Part shown: piece after piece, positions 8,344 to 16,937 of the stretch
How the letters are laid out: each line of letters opens with the position of its first letter
Position numbering within the stretch: the stretch's first letter is position 1
Assembly: GCA_024742705.1 (NCBI GenBank)
Contig: JANSXZ010000007.1
Location: 62,001 to 126,000 of the forward strand
Source of the DNA: Paracoccaceae bacterium
Lineage (GTDB): Bacteria; Pseudomonadota; Alphaproteobacteria; Rhodobacterales; Rhodobacteraceae
Length of the DNA: 64,000 bases
Reading direction: 5' to 3'
The notes under the pieces: generated by a model
What the model was told of the DNA's origin: nothing
What the model saw: only the letters and a program-made list of their open reading frames with translations
The model's database searches: none
Program-made: the position numbers and the translations under genes

Positions 8344-9620
8344 TCCGCGCCGCGCGACCCGGCACACTGAACCCCGCCGAGGCGCTGATCTGGCGCGCGA
8401 TGGTTCTGACCTGGCCGTTCTACGCGGTGGGCGCGCTCTATGTTGTCGGGCCGGTGCTGGCCTGGATGTTGGGCGGCCTTGCGGTTCTGGCGCTCTACCT
8501 CGGGCCGGCGATGCGCGCCGACCTGCGCCCGACCGGGCCGATCCCGGCGGCTGTCTGGCTGTGGATCCTGGGAATGCTGGTGATGCTTGTCGCGCTTTGG
8601 GCGGGGCACATGGGGTGGAACCTCGGCACCGGCAAGACCATCAAATCCTCGATCGGCTGGGCCAAGGGCTGGGCGCTGGTGGCGCTGTTTCCGCTGATCG
8701 GCGCGGTGCTGCCGATCCGCCGCGCGGTGCTGGTGCGTGGGCAGTGCGTTATCGGTCTGTGGACGCTGGCGCTGGCGCCGCTGTTGCTGGCGGCTCCTTA
8801 CATCGGGCTGCCCGAGCGGATATTCACATCTCCGCTCAAGGCGATCGGCGGGCCGGGCCCGGAGTATTTTTCGGTGTATTTCTACACCTTCGATCCGGCA
8901 TCATGGACGCCGCGCTGGCAGTTCTATGCACCCTGGTCTCCCTTCGCGGCGCTTCTGGGGGTGGTGATGGTGCTGTTTGCGCTGGAGGAGAAGCACCGCG
9001 GCTGGATGGCCGCCGGCCTTGCGGCCGGAGTGCTGATGATCCTGGCGTCGAAGTCGCGGATGGGGCTTGTCGGGCTGGTGGCCTGCACGGTGGCGCCGCG
9101 CTTGATGCCGCTGATCCTGCGGGGCTGGGCCTGGCAGGTGGGGGCCGGTCTGGCGGCGTCTCTGGCGGTTGTGGGCGGATGGCTGGCGCTGCGCGTCGAT
9201 GCGGCGATCGCCGGATTTCGCGGCGCCCGCGCCGACAGCACGCGGGTGCGCGAGACGCTGCAACGCATCGCGTGGGAGCGGTGGCACAGCGAAGCGCCAT
9301 GGTTCGGGCACGGGACGGTGCAACCCGGCCCGCACCTTGTCGAATACATGCCCATCGGCAGCCACCACACCTGGTACGGGCTGTTGTTCGTCAAGGGCCT
9401 GGTGGGGTTCTTCGCGTTGCTGGTGCCTTTGACCTGGCACATCATGCTGGTGCTGGCGGATGCCGCGCGCGGGCCGCGCGGACGTTTGCCTCTGGGCATC
9501 CTGATGACGATCGTCCTGCTTTCGATGGGCGAGAACCTGGAAATCGAGGCCTACATGCTGTGGCCGGCGCTGGTGTTGCTGGGTGTGCACCTGCGCGAAC
9601 TCGAAGGTGGCGCGGGCTGA
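8340..9620 (+). CDS. Wzy-type O-antigen/exopolysaccharide polymerase or ligase
   Basis: A 426-aa protein with about ten to twelve membrane helices and one longer periplasmic loop. Near the C-terminus, TRVRETLQRIAWERWHSEAPWFGHG followed by SHHTWYGLLFVKGLVGF resembles the Wzy_C region of O-antigen ligases and polymerases, where arginine and histidine residues of the loop contact the undecaprenyl-linked substrate. It overlaps the co-polymerase gene by 4 bp. In a Wzx/Wzy cluster a block polymerase is expected, but the same fold covers WaaL ligases and sequence alone does not separate them. The gene ends the rightward half of the locus and converges on the UPF0261 gene. Confidence 0.8.
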   Translation: MIRAARPGTLNPAEALIWRAMVLTWPFYAVGALYVVGPVLAWMLGGLAVLALYLGPAMRADLRPTGPIPAAVWLWILGMLVMLVALWAGHMGWNLGTGKTIKSSIGWAKGWALVALFPLIGAVLPIRRAVLVRGQCVIGLWTLALAPLLLAAPYIGLPERIFTSPLKAIGGPGPEYFSVYFYTFDPASWTPRWQFYAPWSPFAALLGVVMVLFALEEKHRGWMAAGLAAGVLMILASKSRMGLVGLVACTVAPRLMPLILRGWAWQVGAGLAASLAVVGGWLALRVDAAIAGFRGARADSTRVRETLQRIAWERWHSEAPWFGHGTVQPGPHLVEYMPIGSHHTWYGLLFVKGLVGFFALLVPLTWHIMLVLADAARGPRGRLPLGILMTIVLLSMGENLEIEAYMLWPALVLLGVHLRELEGGAG

Positions 9621-9660
9621 ACGGGCCCGGCGCCGGGACGATGGCGCGATCAAGGGCCTG

Positions 9661-10911
9661 TCAGATGTCGCGCGGCGGTGCGTCGGGCACGATGCCGCGC
9701 GCGCGCCAGTCGTCGAACACCGCCAGCGCGGCGTCGCAGAACGCCGGATCGTTGATATGGGCCGGTGTCACGGTGTTGGGATGGTGCGGCACCACCTGGC
9801 GGTGCATTTCGTCCAGCATCGCGGCCAGGCCATCGGGATCGTGGATGTCGCCGCCGGGCCGGTCCCATTCCTGCACCCCGCCGGCGGGGATCAGCACATG
9901 CACCGGGCCGCGCGCCCGCGCCAGCCGGTCGGCCATCGCGCGGACATTGGCGCGGCGTTCGTCGGGGGAAAACACCGCCGATGTGATCAGGCGGTTGTGC
10001 TGGTGGAAGGGTTTGTCGGCGTGGGCGGCGGGCACTTCCTGCCAGCAGGCGAAATCCAGCAGGTCGAGCGCGCCGGGCGCCACGATCTGTGGCGTGCCGG
10101 CGGCGCCGGCGCCGCAGAGCCGGTCCTTGCCGGAACTGACGGCAGATCCGGCGACCTCGTTCACCAGTTCCTGCATGCAAAGATCGAACACACAGGCGAA
10201 CGTGCCCGCCGCGGCCAGCCGTTCGAAGGCCATGCCGCCCATGCCGGTGGAATGAAACACCGACACGTCGTAGCCACGCGCTTCCAGCGCCGGTTTCAGG
10301 ATCTTCATGTATTTCAGGCAAGAACTGCCCAGCGACGTCATCCCGATCTGCGGGCGCGCGAAAACCGGCGGCTGGGCGGCCAGGGCGGCACCGTGCACCG
10401 CCCCCGCCGCCTGCGCCAGCGACGACCGGCACAGATCGTTCATGCCGTAAAGTCCGCCGGCCCACAGGATCATCTGGGTATCGGCCGCCAGACGGTGCGG
10501 CGGGATCAGCGGCGAAAAGGCAACCGTCGAGACGATGTACTTCGGCACACCCAGCGGCAGCGCCTGGGCACAATCCAGCGCCAGATCGGTGCCCATCGTG
10601 CCGCCCAGCGCGATCATCGCATCGGCGCGCCCGTCGCCCACCAGTTGCGCGGTCAGCGCCGCGGCGCCGCGCGCCATCACCTGAAACGCCGGGTTTTCGC
10701 CGCCCAGGGCGATCACCTCGTCGATGCTGTGCCCTGCGGCGGCGGCGACATCGTGGCGCGAGATGTCGCAGGCGGTTTGCGGATCGCCCAGAACGCCCAC
10801 GTCCATCGCCAGAACCCGGCCCCCCAGCGCCTCGATCCGGTCGCGAAGGAACGCCAGCTCGTCCGACTTGGTGTCGAATGTTCCGATCATCAGGATGGTC
10901 TTGGCGGTCAT
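9661..10911 (-). CDS. UPF0261 / Tm-1-like ATP-binding protein
   Basis: A 416-aa protein starting MTAKTILMIGTFDTKSDELAFLRD, the hallmark of the UPF0261 family. The glycine-rich VIALGGTMGTDLALD-type segment (here MIALGGTMGTDLALDCA), TSLGSSCLKYM and FHSTGMGGMAFERL match the two Rossmann-like halves of that family. Family members resemble the N-terminal part of the plant Tm-1 ATP-binding protein and often sit beside catabolic or TIM-barrel enzymes; no reaction is firmly assigned. The start ATG overlaps the stop of the aldehyde dehydrogenase by 4 bp, so the two are translationally coupled and probably act in one pathway. Function within the amine/aldehyde pathway is inferred only. Confidence 0.85.
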   Translation of the reverse strand: MTAKTILMIGTFDTKSDELAFLRDRIEALGGRVLAMDVGVLGDPQTACDISRHDVAAAAGHSIDEVIALGGENPAFQVMARGAAALTAQLVGDGRADAMIALGGTMGTDLALDCAQALPLGVPKYIVSTVAFSPLIPPHRLAADTQMILWAGGLYGMNDLCRSSLAQAAGAVHGAALAAQPPVFARPQIGMTSLGSSCLKYMKILKPALEARGYDVSVFHSTGMGGMAFERLAAAGTFACVFDLCMQELVNEVAGSAVSSGKDRLCGAGAAGTPQIVAPGALDLLDFACWQEVPAAHADKPFHQHNRLITSAVFSPDERRANVRAMADRLARARGPVHVLIPAGGVQEWDRPGGDIHDPDGLAAMLDEMHRQVVPHHPNTVTPAHINDPAFCDAALAVFDDWRARGIVPDAPPRDI

Positions 10912-12410
10912 AGCTGTATCCACGCGGTCTTGTGATTGGTGAACTTTTCCAGGGCCAGCAGCGACCGGTCGTAGCCGTTGCCGGATTGCTTCTGGCCGCC
11001 CATCGGCACCGTCAGGTCGGTGCCGCCGTAGCAATTGACATGCACCACGCCCGCGCGCACCGCCTGCACCATGCGGTGCGCGCGGGACAACGATCCGGTC
11101 CAGACCCCCGCCGCCAGCGCCAGCGCGCTGTCATTGGCCAGGGCGACGGCCTCGGCCTCGGTGTCGAACGCGGTCACAGCCAGCACCGGGCCGAAGACCT
11201 CGGTCTGAAACAGCCGGTGGTGTGCGGCCACATCGGCCAGAACGGTCGGTGCCATGTAGCTGCCGCCGCTGGCCTGGTGCAGCGCGGTGCCGCCGGTGAT
11301 CAGCCGCGCGCCCTCGGCGCGGGCGGCATCGACCATCGCCAGATTGGAGGCCAGCCGTTCGGGCCCGTGCACCGCGCCGATGTCGTGCGACAGATCCAGC
11401 GGATCGCCCACGCGCAAGGCTTCGGCGGCGCGGGTCAGCGCCTCGGTGAAGGCATCGGCGATCTTGCGCTGCACCAAAAGCCGCGATCCGGCAACGCAGA
11501 CCTGCCCGGCGTTGCGGAAGATCGCCGCGGCTGCCGCCTGCGCGGCCACCGCCAGATCCGGTGCGTCATCGAAGACGACGTTGGCGGATTTGCCGCCCAG
11601 TTCCAGATACACCCTCTTGAGGTTCGATTGCGCGGCGTATTCCAGCAGCTTGCGCCCGGTGCCGCCGGCGCCGGTGAATACCAGAACGTCCACATCCATC
11701 GACAGCGCCAGTGCCCGCCCGGTGATCTGCCCCGGCCCCGTGACCACGTTCAGAACCCCCGGCGGCAGCCCCGCCTCATGCGCCAGCTCGACCAACCGCA
11801 GCGTGCTGAGCGATGCGGTCTCGGGCGGTTTCATCACCACCGTGTTGCCCGCCGCCAGCGCGGGCGCGATTTTCCAGGCGCCGATCATCAACGGGAAATT
11901 CCACGGCGTGATCGCGCCGACCACGCCCACGGGTTCGCGGTGGATCAAGGCCAGCCGCGCGGGATCCGACGGGGCGATCTGGCCGCCGGTCTTGTCGATG
12001 GCTTCGGCGTAATACCGAAGGCTGGCCACGGCCGAACCGGCCTCGGCCTTCAACGCCATCGCGAATTCCGTGCCGTTGTCGCGCACCCCCAGCACCGTCA
12101 GCGCCGGGGCTTCCGCCTCGATCAGATCGGCCAGCCGCAACAGCACCCGCTTGCGGAAGACCGGGGCACTGCGCGACCAGACCCCGCTGTCGAAGGCGCG
12201 GCGGGCGGCCGCGGTGGCGCGGGCCACATCGGCTTCGCCGGCCAGCGGAATGTGGCCCAGGCAGGCGCCGTCAATCGGCGATGCAACCGGCATTGTGGCG
12301 CCATCGGCGGCGGCACAGGCGCGCCCGTCGATCCAGAGGTGTTGCGCGGGGATAGGCCGCGCGCGCAGCGCATCGATGTCCGATTGTTGCAAATTCAGGC
12401 GCTCCAGCAT
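10908..12410 (-). CDS. NAD(P)-dependent aldehyde dehydrogenase, PuuC-like
   Basis: A 500-aa class 3-type aldehyde dehydrogenase. ITPWNFPLMIGAWKIAPAL and VVMKPPETASLS are the cofactor-binding segments, E270 in LELGGKSANVVF is the general base and C305 in GQVCVAGSR is the catalytic nucleophile. The overall pattern resembles gamma-glutamyl-gamma-aminobutyraldehyde and other omega-aminoaldehyde dehydrogenases. The frame is open to 12482, but a promoter-like pair (TTGACA at 12473-12468, CAATAT at 12450-12445 on the minus strand) lies inside that extension, so the ATG at 12410 is preferred even though no strong ribosome site precedes it. It is divergent from the IclR regulator and coupled to the UPF0261 gene. 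Likely oxidises the aldehyde formed in the neighbouring pathway. Confidence 0.88.
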   Translation of the reverse strand: MLERLNLQQSDIDALRARPIPAQHLWIDGRACAAADGATMPVASPIDGACLGHIPLAGEADVARATAAARRAFDSGVWSRSAPVFRKRVLLRLADLIEAEAPALTVLGVRDNGTEFAMALKAEAGSAVASLRYYAEAIDKTGGQIAPSDPARLALIHREPVGVVGAITPWNFPLMIGAWKIAPALAAGNTVVMKPPETASLSTLRLVELAHEAGLPPGVLNVVTGPGQITGRALALSMDVDVLVFTGAGGTGRKLLEYAAQSNLKRVYLELGGKSANVVFDDAPDLAVAAQAAAAAIFRNAGQVCVAGSRLLVQRKIADAFTEALTRAAEALRVGDPLDLSHDIGAVHGPERLASNLAMVDAARAEGARLITGGTALHQASGGSYMAPTVLADVAAHHRLFQTEVFGPVLAVTAFDTEAEAVALANDSALALAAGVWTGSLSRAHRMVQAVRAGVVHVNCYGGTDLTVPMGGQKQSGNGYDRSLLALEKFTNHKTAWIQL

Positions 12411-12415
12411 TGCGC

Positions 12416-12432
12416 GGTTCAATATTTGAACC
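12416..12432. promoter_or_regulatory. Operator-like inverted repeat GGTTCAA-N3-TTGAACC
   Basis: Perfect 7-bp arms with a 3-bp centre, in the 95-bp divergent region between the aldehyde dehydrogenase and the iclR-family gene. IclR proteins commonly bind short AT-centred palindromes between themselves and their target. It would lie in the leader just downstream of the proposed leftward transcription start. Confidence 0.55.
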
Positions 12433-12435
12433 AAT

Positions 12436-12454
12436 GGTGCAAATATATTGCGCC
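12436..12454. promoter_or_regulatory. Second operator-like repeat GGTGCAA-N5-TTGCGCC
   Basis: Arms match at 6 of 7 positions around an ATATA centre. Its centre is about 21 bp (two helical turns) from the centre of the first palindrome, and it covers the proposed -10 box of the aldehyde dehydrogenase promoter. The pair looks like a two-dimer IclR operator. Confidence 0.5.
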
Positions 12455-12473
12455 GCAGGGTGCGACGTGTCAA
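12445..12473 (-). promoter_or_regulatory. Candidate sigma-70 promoter for the aldehyde dehydrogenase unit
   Basis: On the minus strand TTGACA (12473-12468) is followed after 17 bp by CAATAT (12450-12445). The -35 box is a full consensus match; the -10 box is weak. Transcription would start near 12438 and give a leader of about 28 nt before the ATG at 12410. Confidence 0.4.
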
Positions 12474-12505
12474 CGTCGGCATACCGCTGAGGAGATCGCC
12501 GGCCC

Positions 12506-13312
12506 ATGTACACCGTCGTCAAAGCCCTGTCGCTGCTTGAGCATTTCAGCGACGCGCGCCCCACGCTGGGGCTGACGCAGGTGCAGCGCCTTTCGGGACG
12601 CGACAAGGCGACGGTGCACCGCCATCTGCTGGCGCTGGAGGAATGTGGCTTTGTCGAGCAGGATCCCGCGACCCGCCGCTACCGGCTGGGCCATGCGCTG
12701 GAACGTCTTGCGGGAATGCGCCGGCGCACGGTGCAGGCGGCCGATACCATCGCGCCGCTGGTCGACCGCATTTCGCGCGAGGTTGGCGAACTGGTGCATG
12801 TGACCCGTCTGGTCGGCACCGAACTGCATCAGCTTTATCATAGCGACCTTGGCGGATATGCGGTGCGCGTCTCGCTTGAACCGGATATCGTTCTGCCGCT
12901 GCTCACCACCTCGTCGGGCAAGGCGATCCTGGCGTTCCGCCCGGTGTCCGACCAGGCGGCGATGATCGCCCAGCAGCACGCCGCCTTCGGTGTGCCGCCG
13001 ATGCCGACAGCCGATGCTGTTCTGCCCGAGCTGCGCCAGACCGCGGCACGGGGCTATGCGCGCAGTTTCGACACGCTCGAGATCGGGGTGTCTTCGGTGG
13101 GCGTGCCGCTGTTCGATGCCGATTCCCGCGCGGTGGCCGCCTGTTCCATCGCCTTTCCCACCGCGCGGCGGTCCGACAGCCTGTTGCGGGCCTGTGTCGC
13201 CGCGCTGTTTCGCCATGGCGGCGCGATCACCGAACGCCTGGGCGGCACCCCGCCGGCGGCGGTGCGCCGGATATGGGCCGAACACCTTCAGCCAGCGGAG
13301 ATGCTGCCATGA
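12506..13312 (+). CDS. IclR-family transcriptional regulator
   Basis: A 268-aa protein. Residues about 1-65 form the winged-helix domain (MYTVVKALSLLEHFS; RLSGRDKATVHRHLLALEECGFVEQD), and the rest is the IclR effector domain with GELVHVTRLVGTELHQLY and SFDTLEIGVSSVGVPLFD. A GAGGAG lies upstream of the ATG. The stop overlaps the aminotransferase start (ATGA), so it is probably co-expressed with the aminotransferase and transporter. Two palindromes lie between it and the divergent aldehyde dehydrogenase. It probably controls both units in response to a pathway metabolite. Whether it activates or represses cannot be told from sequence. Confidence 0.93.
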   Translation: MYTVVKALSLLEHFSDARPTLGLTQVQRLSGRDKATVHRHLLALEECGFVEQDPATRRYRLGHALERLAGMRRRTVQAADTIAPLVDRISREVGELVHVTRLVGTELHQLYHSDLGGYAVRVSLEPDIVLPLLTTSSGKAILAFRPVSDQAAMIAQQHAAFGVPPMPTADAVLPELRQTAARGYARSFDTLEIGVSSVGVPLFDADSRAVAACSIAFPTARRSDSLLRACVAALFRHGGAITERLGGTPPAAVRRIWAEHLQPAEMLP

Positions 13313-14661
13313 ACAAGATCAATTTCCTCAAGGAGCACAACGCACGCCATGTCTGGCACCCGATGACGCATCCGGCGGAAAGCATCGCCAACCCTCCGAC
13401 GATCGTGACGGAAGGCGAAGGCGTGCATATCGTCGATATCGACGGGCGACGCGTCGTGGATGCGGTGGGCGGGTTGTGGAACGTGAACCTGGGGTATTCG
13501 TGCCAGCCGGTCAAGGATGCGATCAGCGCTCAGATGCAGGCGCTGCCCTATTATTCCACGTTTCGCGGCACCACCAACGACAAGGCCATCGAACTTTCGG
13601 AGATGCTGCGCGACTTCTTCCGGCCCGACGGTCTGAGCCGGTCGTTCTTTACCTCGGGCGGGTCGGATTCCGTTGAGGTGGCGCTGAAGCTGGCGCGGCA
13701 GTATCACCGCATACGGGGCGATGCCGGGCGCAGCAAGTTCATCAGCCTGCACAAAGGCTATCATGGCACGCATTTCGGCGGCGCCAGCGTGAACGGCAAC
13801 GCCAAGTTCCGCCAGTCCTACGAGCCGCTGCTGGCCGGATGCATTCACATTCCCGGCCCCTATCTCTACCGCAATCCCTTCGACGTGACCACATCCGTCG
13901 CGCTTGCCGGCAAATGCGCGCAGGCCCTGGAACAGGCGATTGCCTTCGAGGGCGCCGATACCGTCGCCGCCTTCATCATGGAGCCGGTGCAGGGCGCGGG
14001 CGGTGTGATCGCGCCGCATCCCGATTTCATGCCGATGATGCGCGAGATCTGCGACCGCCACGGGGTTCTGATGATCGCCGACGAGGTGATTACCGCCTTT
14101 GGCCGCCTCGGATCGCCCACCGGCGCCCGGCACTGGGGCGTTCAGCCGGATTTCGCCTGCACCGCCAAGGCGATCACCAACGGCTACTTTCCCTTTGGCG
14201 CGGTGATGATCCACGACCGCGTGGCCGAGGTTTTCGAAACCGGCGGCGCGCGGGCTTCTGTCGACACCGGCTATACCTATTCGGGGCACCCGGTGGGGGC
14301 GGCGGCGGCGATTGCCTGTCTGACCGAAACCCGGCGCATCCGGCCGTGGGAGAACGCCGGGCCACGCGGCGCCGAACTGAAGGCCGGGCTTGCGCGGCTG
14401 GCCGCGCGCCATGAGATCATCGGCGATGTGCGCGGCGAGGGGCTGATGTGTGCCATCGAGTTCGTGTCCGACCACGCGGCCAGAACACCGGCGGCCTCTG
14501 CTGTGGCGGCACGGTTCCAGAAGGCCGCCTATGACGCGGGCGCGATGATCCGCGTTTCGGGCAACAACGCCATCTTTTCACCGCCGCTGGTTCTGGAAGC
14601 GGCCGACGTCGAAACCATCCTGACAGCGACCGAAGCCGGGCTGAAGGCGATCGGCGCATGA
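13309..14661 (+). CDS. Class III PLP-dependent aminotransferase (omega-amine/amino acid type)
   Basis: A 450-aa fold-type I aminotransferase of class III. FFTSGGSDSVEVALKLARQYH binds the cofactor phosphate, LMIADEVITAFGRLG carries the aspartate that contacts the pyridine nitrogen, and K287 in TAKAITNGYFPFGAV is the Schiff-base lysine. The start WHPMTHPA and the overall pattern resemble pyruvate-dependent omega-amino acid or polyamine aminotransferases. The gene is coupled by 4-bp overlaps both to iclR upstream and to the TctB-like gene downstream. It probably removes an amino group from a terminal amine to give an aldehyde, which the divergent aldehyde dehydrogenase could oxidise. Exact substrate unknown. 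Confidence 0.92.
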   Translation: MNKINFLKEHNARHVWHPMTHPAESIANPPTIVTEGEGVHIVDIDGRRVVDAVGGLWNVNLGYSCQPVKDAISAQMQALPYYSTFRGTTNDKAIELSEMLRDFFRPDGLSRSFFTSGGSDSVEVALKLARQYHRIRGDAGRSKFISLHKGYHGTHFGGASVNGNAKFRQSYEPLLAGCIHIPGPYLYRNPFDVTTSVALAGKCAQALEQAIAFEGADTVAAFIMEPVQGAGGVIAPHPDFMPMMREICDRHGVLMIADEVITAFGRLGSPTGARHWGVQPDFACTAKAITNGYFPFGAVMIHDRVAEVFETGGARASVDTGYTYSGHPVGAAAAIACLTETRRIRPWENAGPRGAELKAGLARLAARHEIIGDVRGEGLMCAIEFVSDHAARTPAASAVAARFQKAAYDAGAMIRVSGNNAIFSPPLVLEAADVETILTATEAGLKAIGA

Positions 14662-15398
14662 AATCGGCGGTCGAGCCGCGCCCGCTGCGCAGCGCGGCCG
14701 CATCGCGCGCTCTGCGCTCGGCGGTGACGGCGCGCCGGTTCTCGGCCCGATGCGCGCCCGATACGCGGTTTCGCATCGACGACCTGATGGCTTTTCGCCG
14801 CGGGCGCGGGGATCTGGTGTTTTCGGCGGTGGCCTTTCTGGCGGCGCTGGGTTTTCTGGCCGCCTTCTGGACCCAGACCGGCTGGGAGGGCCGCAAGCTG
14901 CCCGATGACATGGGCCAGTACCTTTTGCGCCAGCTGGGCGTGATCGAGGGCGAGGGCCGGCTGACCCGGCTGGGGCGGATCCTGAAACAGTCGTGGGTCG
15001 CGCCGATGGCCTGCCTTGCGATCCTTGTTCCGGCGGCGGCGCTGAACCTGCGTGCCTCGCTGCGGGTGCACCTGTGGCGGCGGCGGTTCCGCCAGCCGAC
15101 GGGCCTGCGCCACGAACTGTCCGTCTGGTTGCGGGCGCTGGAATTCGTCGGGTGGTTCGGTGTCTATACGCTGGCGGTGCCGGTGCTTGGCTATCTGGTG
15201 TCGACGCTGCTTCTGGGCACGCTGCTGCCGTGGCGCATGGGCTACCGGTCGTGGCGGTGGTTCGGGATCTGCCTTGCCACCAGCCTTTGCATCGTCGTGG
15301 TGTTCCGCACTGCGCTTCAGATCAAGACGCCGATCAACATCTGGCTCTATGGTCTGCTTCCGCCGCGCGCGGAAGGCTTCATGCAGACCTGGTTCTGA
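14658..15398 (+). CDS. TctB-like small membrane subunit of a tripartite tricarboxylate transporter
   Basis: A 246-aa membrane protein with four or five hydrophobic segments (from about residues 50, 115, 160, 180 and 210). Sequence conservation in TctB proteins is low; assignment rests on size, topology and position directly before an unmistakable TctA gene. The first 45 residues are arginine-rich and soluble, longer than usual. An internal ATG at 14787 (MAFRRGRGD) would give a normal-length TctB, but the ATGA overlap with the aminotransferase stop favours 14658. It would form the permease with TctA and receive solute from the periplasmic TctC-type protein. Confidence 0.72.
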   Translation: MKSAVEPRPLRSAAASRALRSAVTARRFSARCAPDTRFRIDDLMAFRRGRGDLVFSAVAFLAALGFLAAFWTQTGWEGRKLPDDMGQYLLRQLGVIEGEGRLTRLGRILKQSWVAPMACLAILVPAAALNLRASLRVHLWRRRFRQPTGLRHELSVWLRALEFVGWFGVYTLAVPVLGYLVSTLLLGTLLPWRMGYRSWRWFGICLATSLCIVVVFRTALQIKTPINIWLYGLLPPRAEGFMQTWF

Positions 15399-15410
15399 AG
15401 GGGCGGGCGG

Positions 15411-16904
15411 ATGGATGCGTTCTGGACCGGTCTCGATCAGATCCTGCAACCCGGCGTTCTGGTTGCGATCGTGATCGGATCGGTGGGCGGGCTGGCCATC
15501 GGTGCGGTGCCGGGCATCGGCCCCGCCATCGCCATTGCCATCCTGCTGCCCGCCACCGTTTTCCTGGACGATCTGATCAGCCTGGTCCTGCTGCTTGGGG
15601 TCTATGGTTCGTCCATGTACGGCGGGGCCATCCCGGCAATCCTGATCAACACGCCGGGCACGCCGGTCAACGCGCTGACCACCTATGACGGTTATGCCAT
15701 GACCCGGCGCGGCGAAGCGAACCGCGCGCTGAGCCTGGCCTATTCGGCCTCGTTCTTCGGGGGGTGCTTTTCCATCATGCTGGCGCTGGTGGCGCTGATG
15801 GTTTTCGGGCCCTACCTGCGCGATCTCGGCGCGCTGTTCGGCCAGCGCGACATTTTCATGGCCGCCGCGCTGGGGGCGGTGCTGCTGATCGCGGCGCACA
15901 GGCGCACCATGGGGCTTGCCGCGCTGCTGTTCGGGTTCGGCTTCCTGATCGCCATGGTGGGCCGGCAGTCGATGCGCGACATCGACCGTTACACCTTCGG
16001 GATCGAGTATCTTTATCCCGGCTTCAACCTGATCGTGGTGATCGTCGGCATCTTTGCCATCAGCCAGGCGCTGTTTCTGCTGACGGGCAAGGACGCCGAT
16101 GCGCCGCAGGCGCGTTTGCGGGGATCGTTGTTCGGCGGAGTGGCCGAGCTGTGGCGCAACCGGGCCATCGCGGTGATCTCGGCGGGGTACGGCACGGTGA
16201 TGGGCATCATCCCCGGCGTCGGCGAGTTTGTCGCGCAGTTCTTCAGCTATTCGACGGCGCGCGCGATGTCGCGGACACCGGCGCAGTTCGGGCACGGATC
16301 GCCGCAGGGGTTGATCGCTTCGGAAACCTCGAACAACGCGGTGCCGGCGGCGGCGATGATCCCATTGCTGGCGCTGGGGGTGCCGGGCGAGGCGCTGACC
16401 GCGATGATGATGGTGGTGTTCTTCGACGCCGGCATCAAGCCCGGCCCGGATATCTTTGAAAACAGTCCCGATTTCCTGTTTTCGCTGTTCATTTCCCTGC
16501 TGATCATCAACGTGCTGGTGGTTCTGACGCTGCTGTGCAGCACGCGCTGGATCGCCCGCGTGGTGCATATTCCGAACCGGCTGCTGGGCTGTTTCATCCT
16601 GATCCTCGGCTTTGTCGGCGTCTTCTCGATCCGCAACAGCCTGGCAGATTGCCTCTTCGCCGCGGGCTTTGGCTATCTCGGGTTTATCCTGCGGCGGCTC
16701 GACTGGCCGCTGGTGCCGGTGGTTCTGGGGCTGGTGCTGGGCTCGATCATGATCGAGAAGCTGACCGCGGGATCGAGCCAGATCAAGACCCTGGCCGATC
16801 TGGTCAACCGGCCGGTGTCGGGAACCCTGTTCACCGTGATCCTCTTGGTTCTGGGCGTTGTGCTGATCACACGGCTGCGCCGACCGCACCGCAATCAACC
16901 GTAA
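15411..16904 (+). CDS. TctA-type large permease subunit of a tripartite tricarboxylate transporter
   Basis: A 497-aa protein with about eleven or twelve membrane helices. The N-terminal signature GGLAIGAVPGIGPAIAIAILLP and YGSSMYGGAIPAILINTPGTPVNALTTYDGYAM is diagnostic of TctA. A second repeat near residue 260 (GIIPGVGEFVAQFFSY; SNNAVPAAAMIPLLALGVPGE) mirrors it. These transporters import carboxylated compounds using an ion gradient and a high-affinity binding protein. The gene follows the TctB-like gene by 12 bp and precedes the binding-protein gene by 33 bp. Position in the IclR/aminotransferase operon suggests the cargo is the substrate, or a substrate precursor, of the pathway. Confidence 0.95.
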   Translation: MDAFWTGLDQILQPGVLVAIVIGSVGGLAIGAVPGIGPAIAIAILLPATVFLDDLISLVLLLGVYGSSMYGGAIPAILINTPGTPVNALTTYDGYAMTRRGEANRALSLAYSASFFGGCFSIMLALVALMVFGPYLRDLGALFGQRDIFMAAALGAVLLIAAHRRTMGLAALLFGFGFLIAMVGRQSMRDIDRYTFGIEYLYPGFNLIVVIVGIFAISQALFLLTGKDADAPQARLRGSLFGGVAELWRNRAIAVISAGYGTVMGIIPGVGEFVAQFFSYSTARAMSRTPAQFGHGSPQGLIASETSNNAVPAAAMIPLLALGVPGEALTAMMMVVFFDAGIKPGPDIFENSPDFLFSLFISLLIINVLVVLTLLCSTRWIARVVHIPNRLLGCFILILGFVGVFSIRNSLADCLFAAGFGYLGFILRRLDWPLVPVVLGLVLGSIMIEKLTAGSSQIKTLADLVNRPVSGTLFTVILLVLGVVLITRLRRPHRNQP

Positions 16905-16937
16905 CCCGAAAGCTAAATCCACAGGGAGATACACAAG

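Noticed and set aside
9626..9637. CCCGGCGCCGGG as a terminator between convergent genes
   Set aside because: It is a perfect palindrome without any loop or T-run, and is likely chance in GC-rich sequence.
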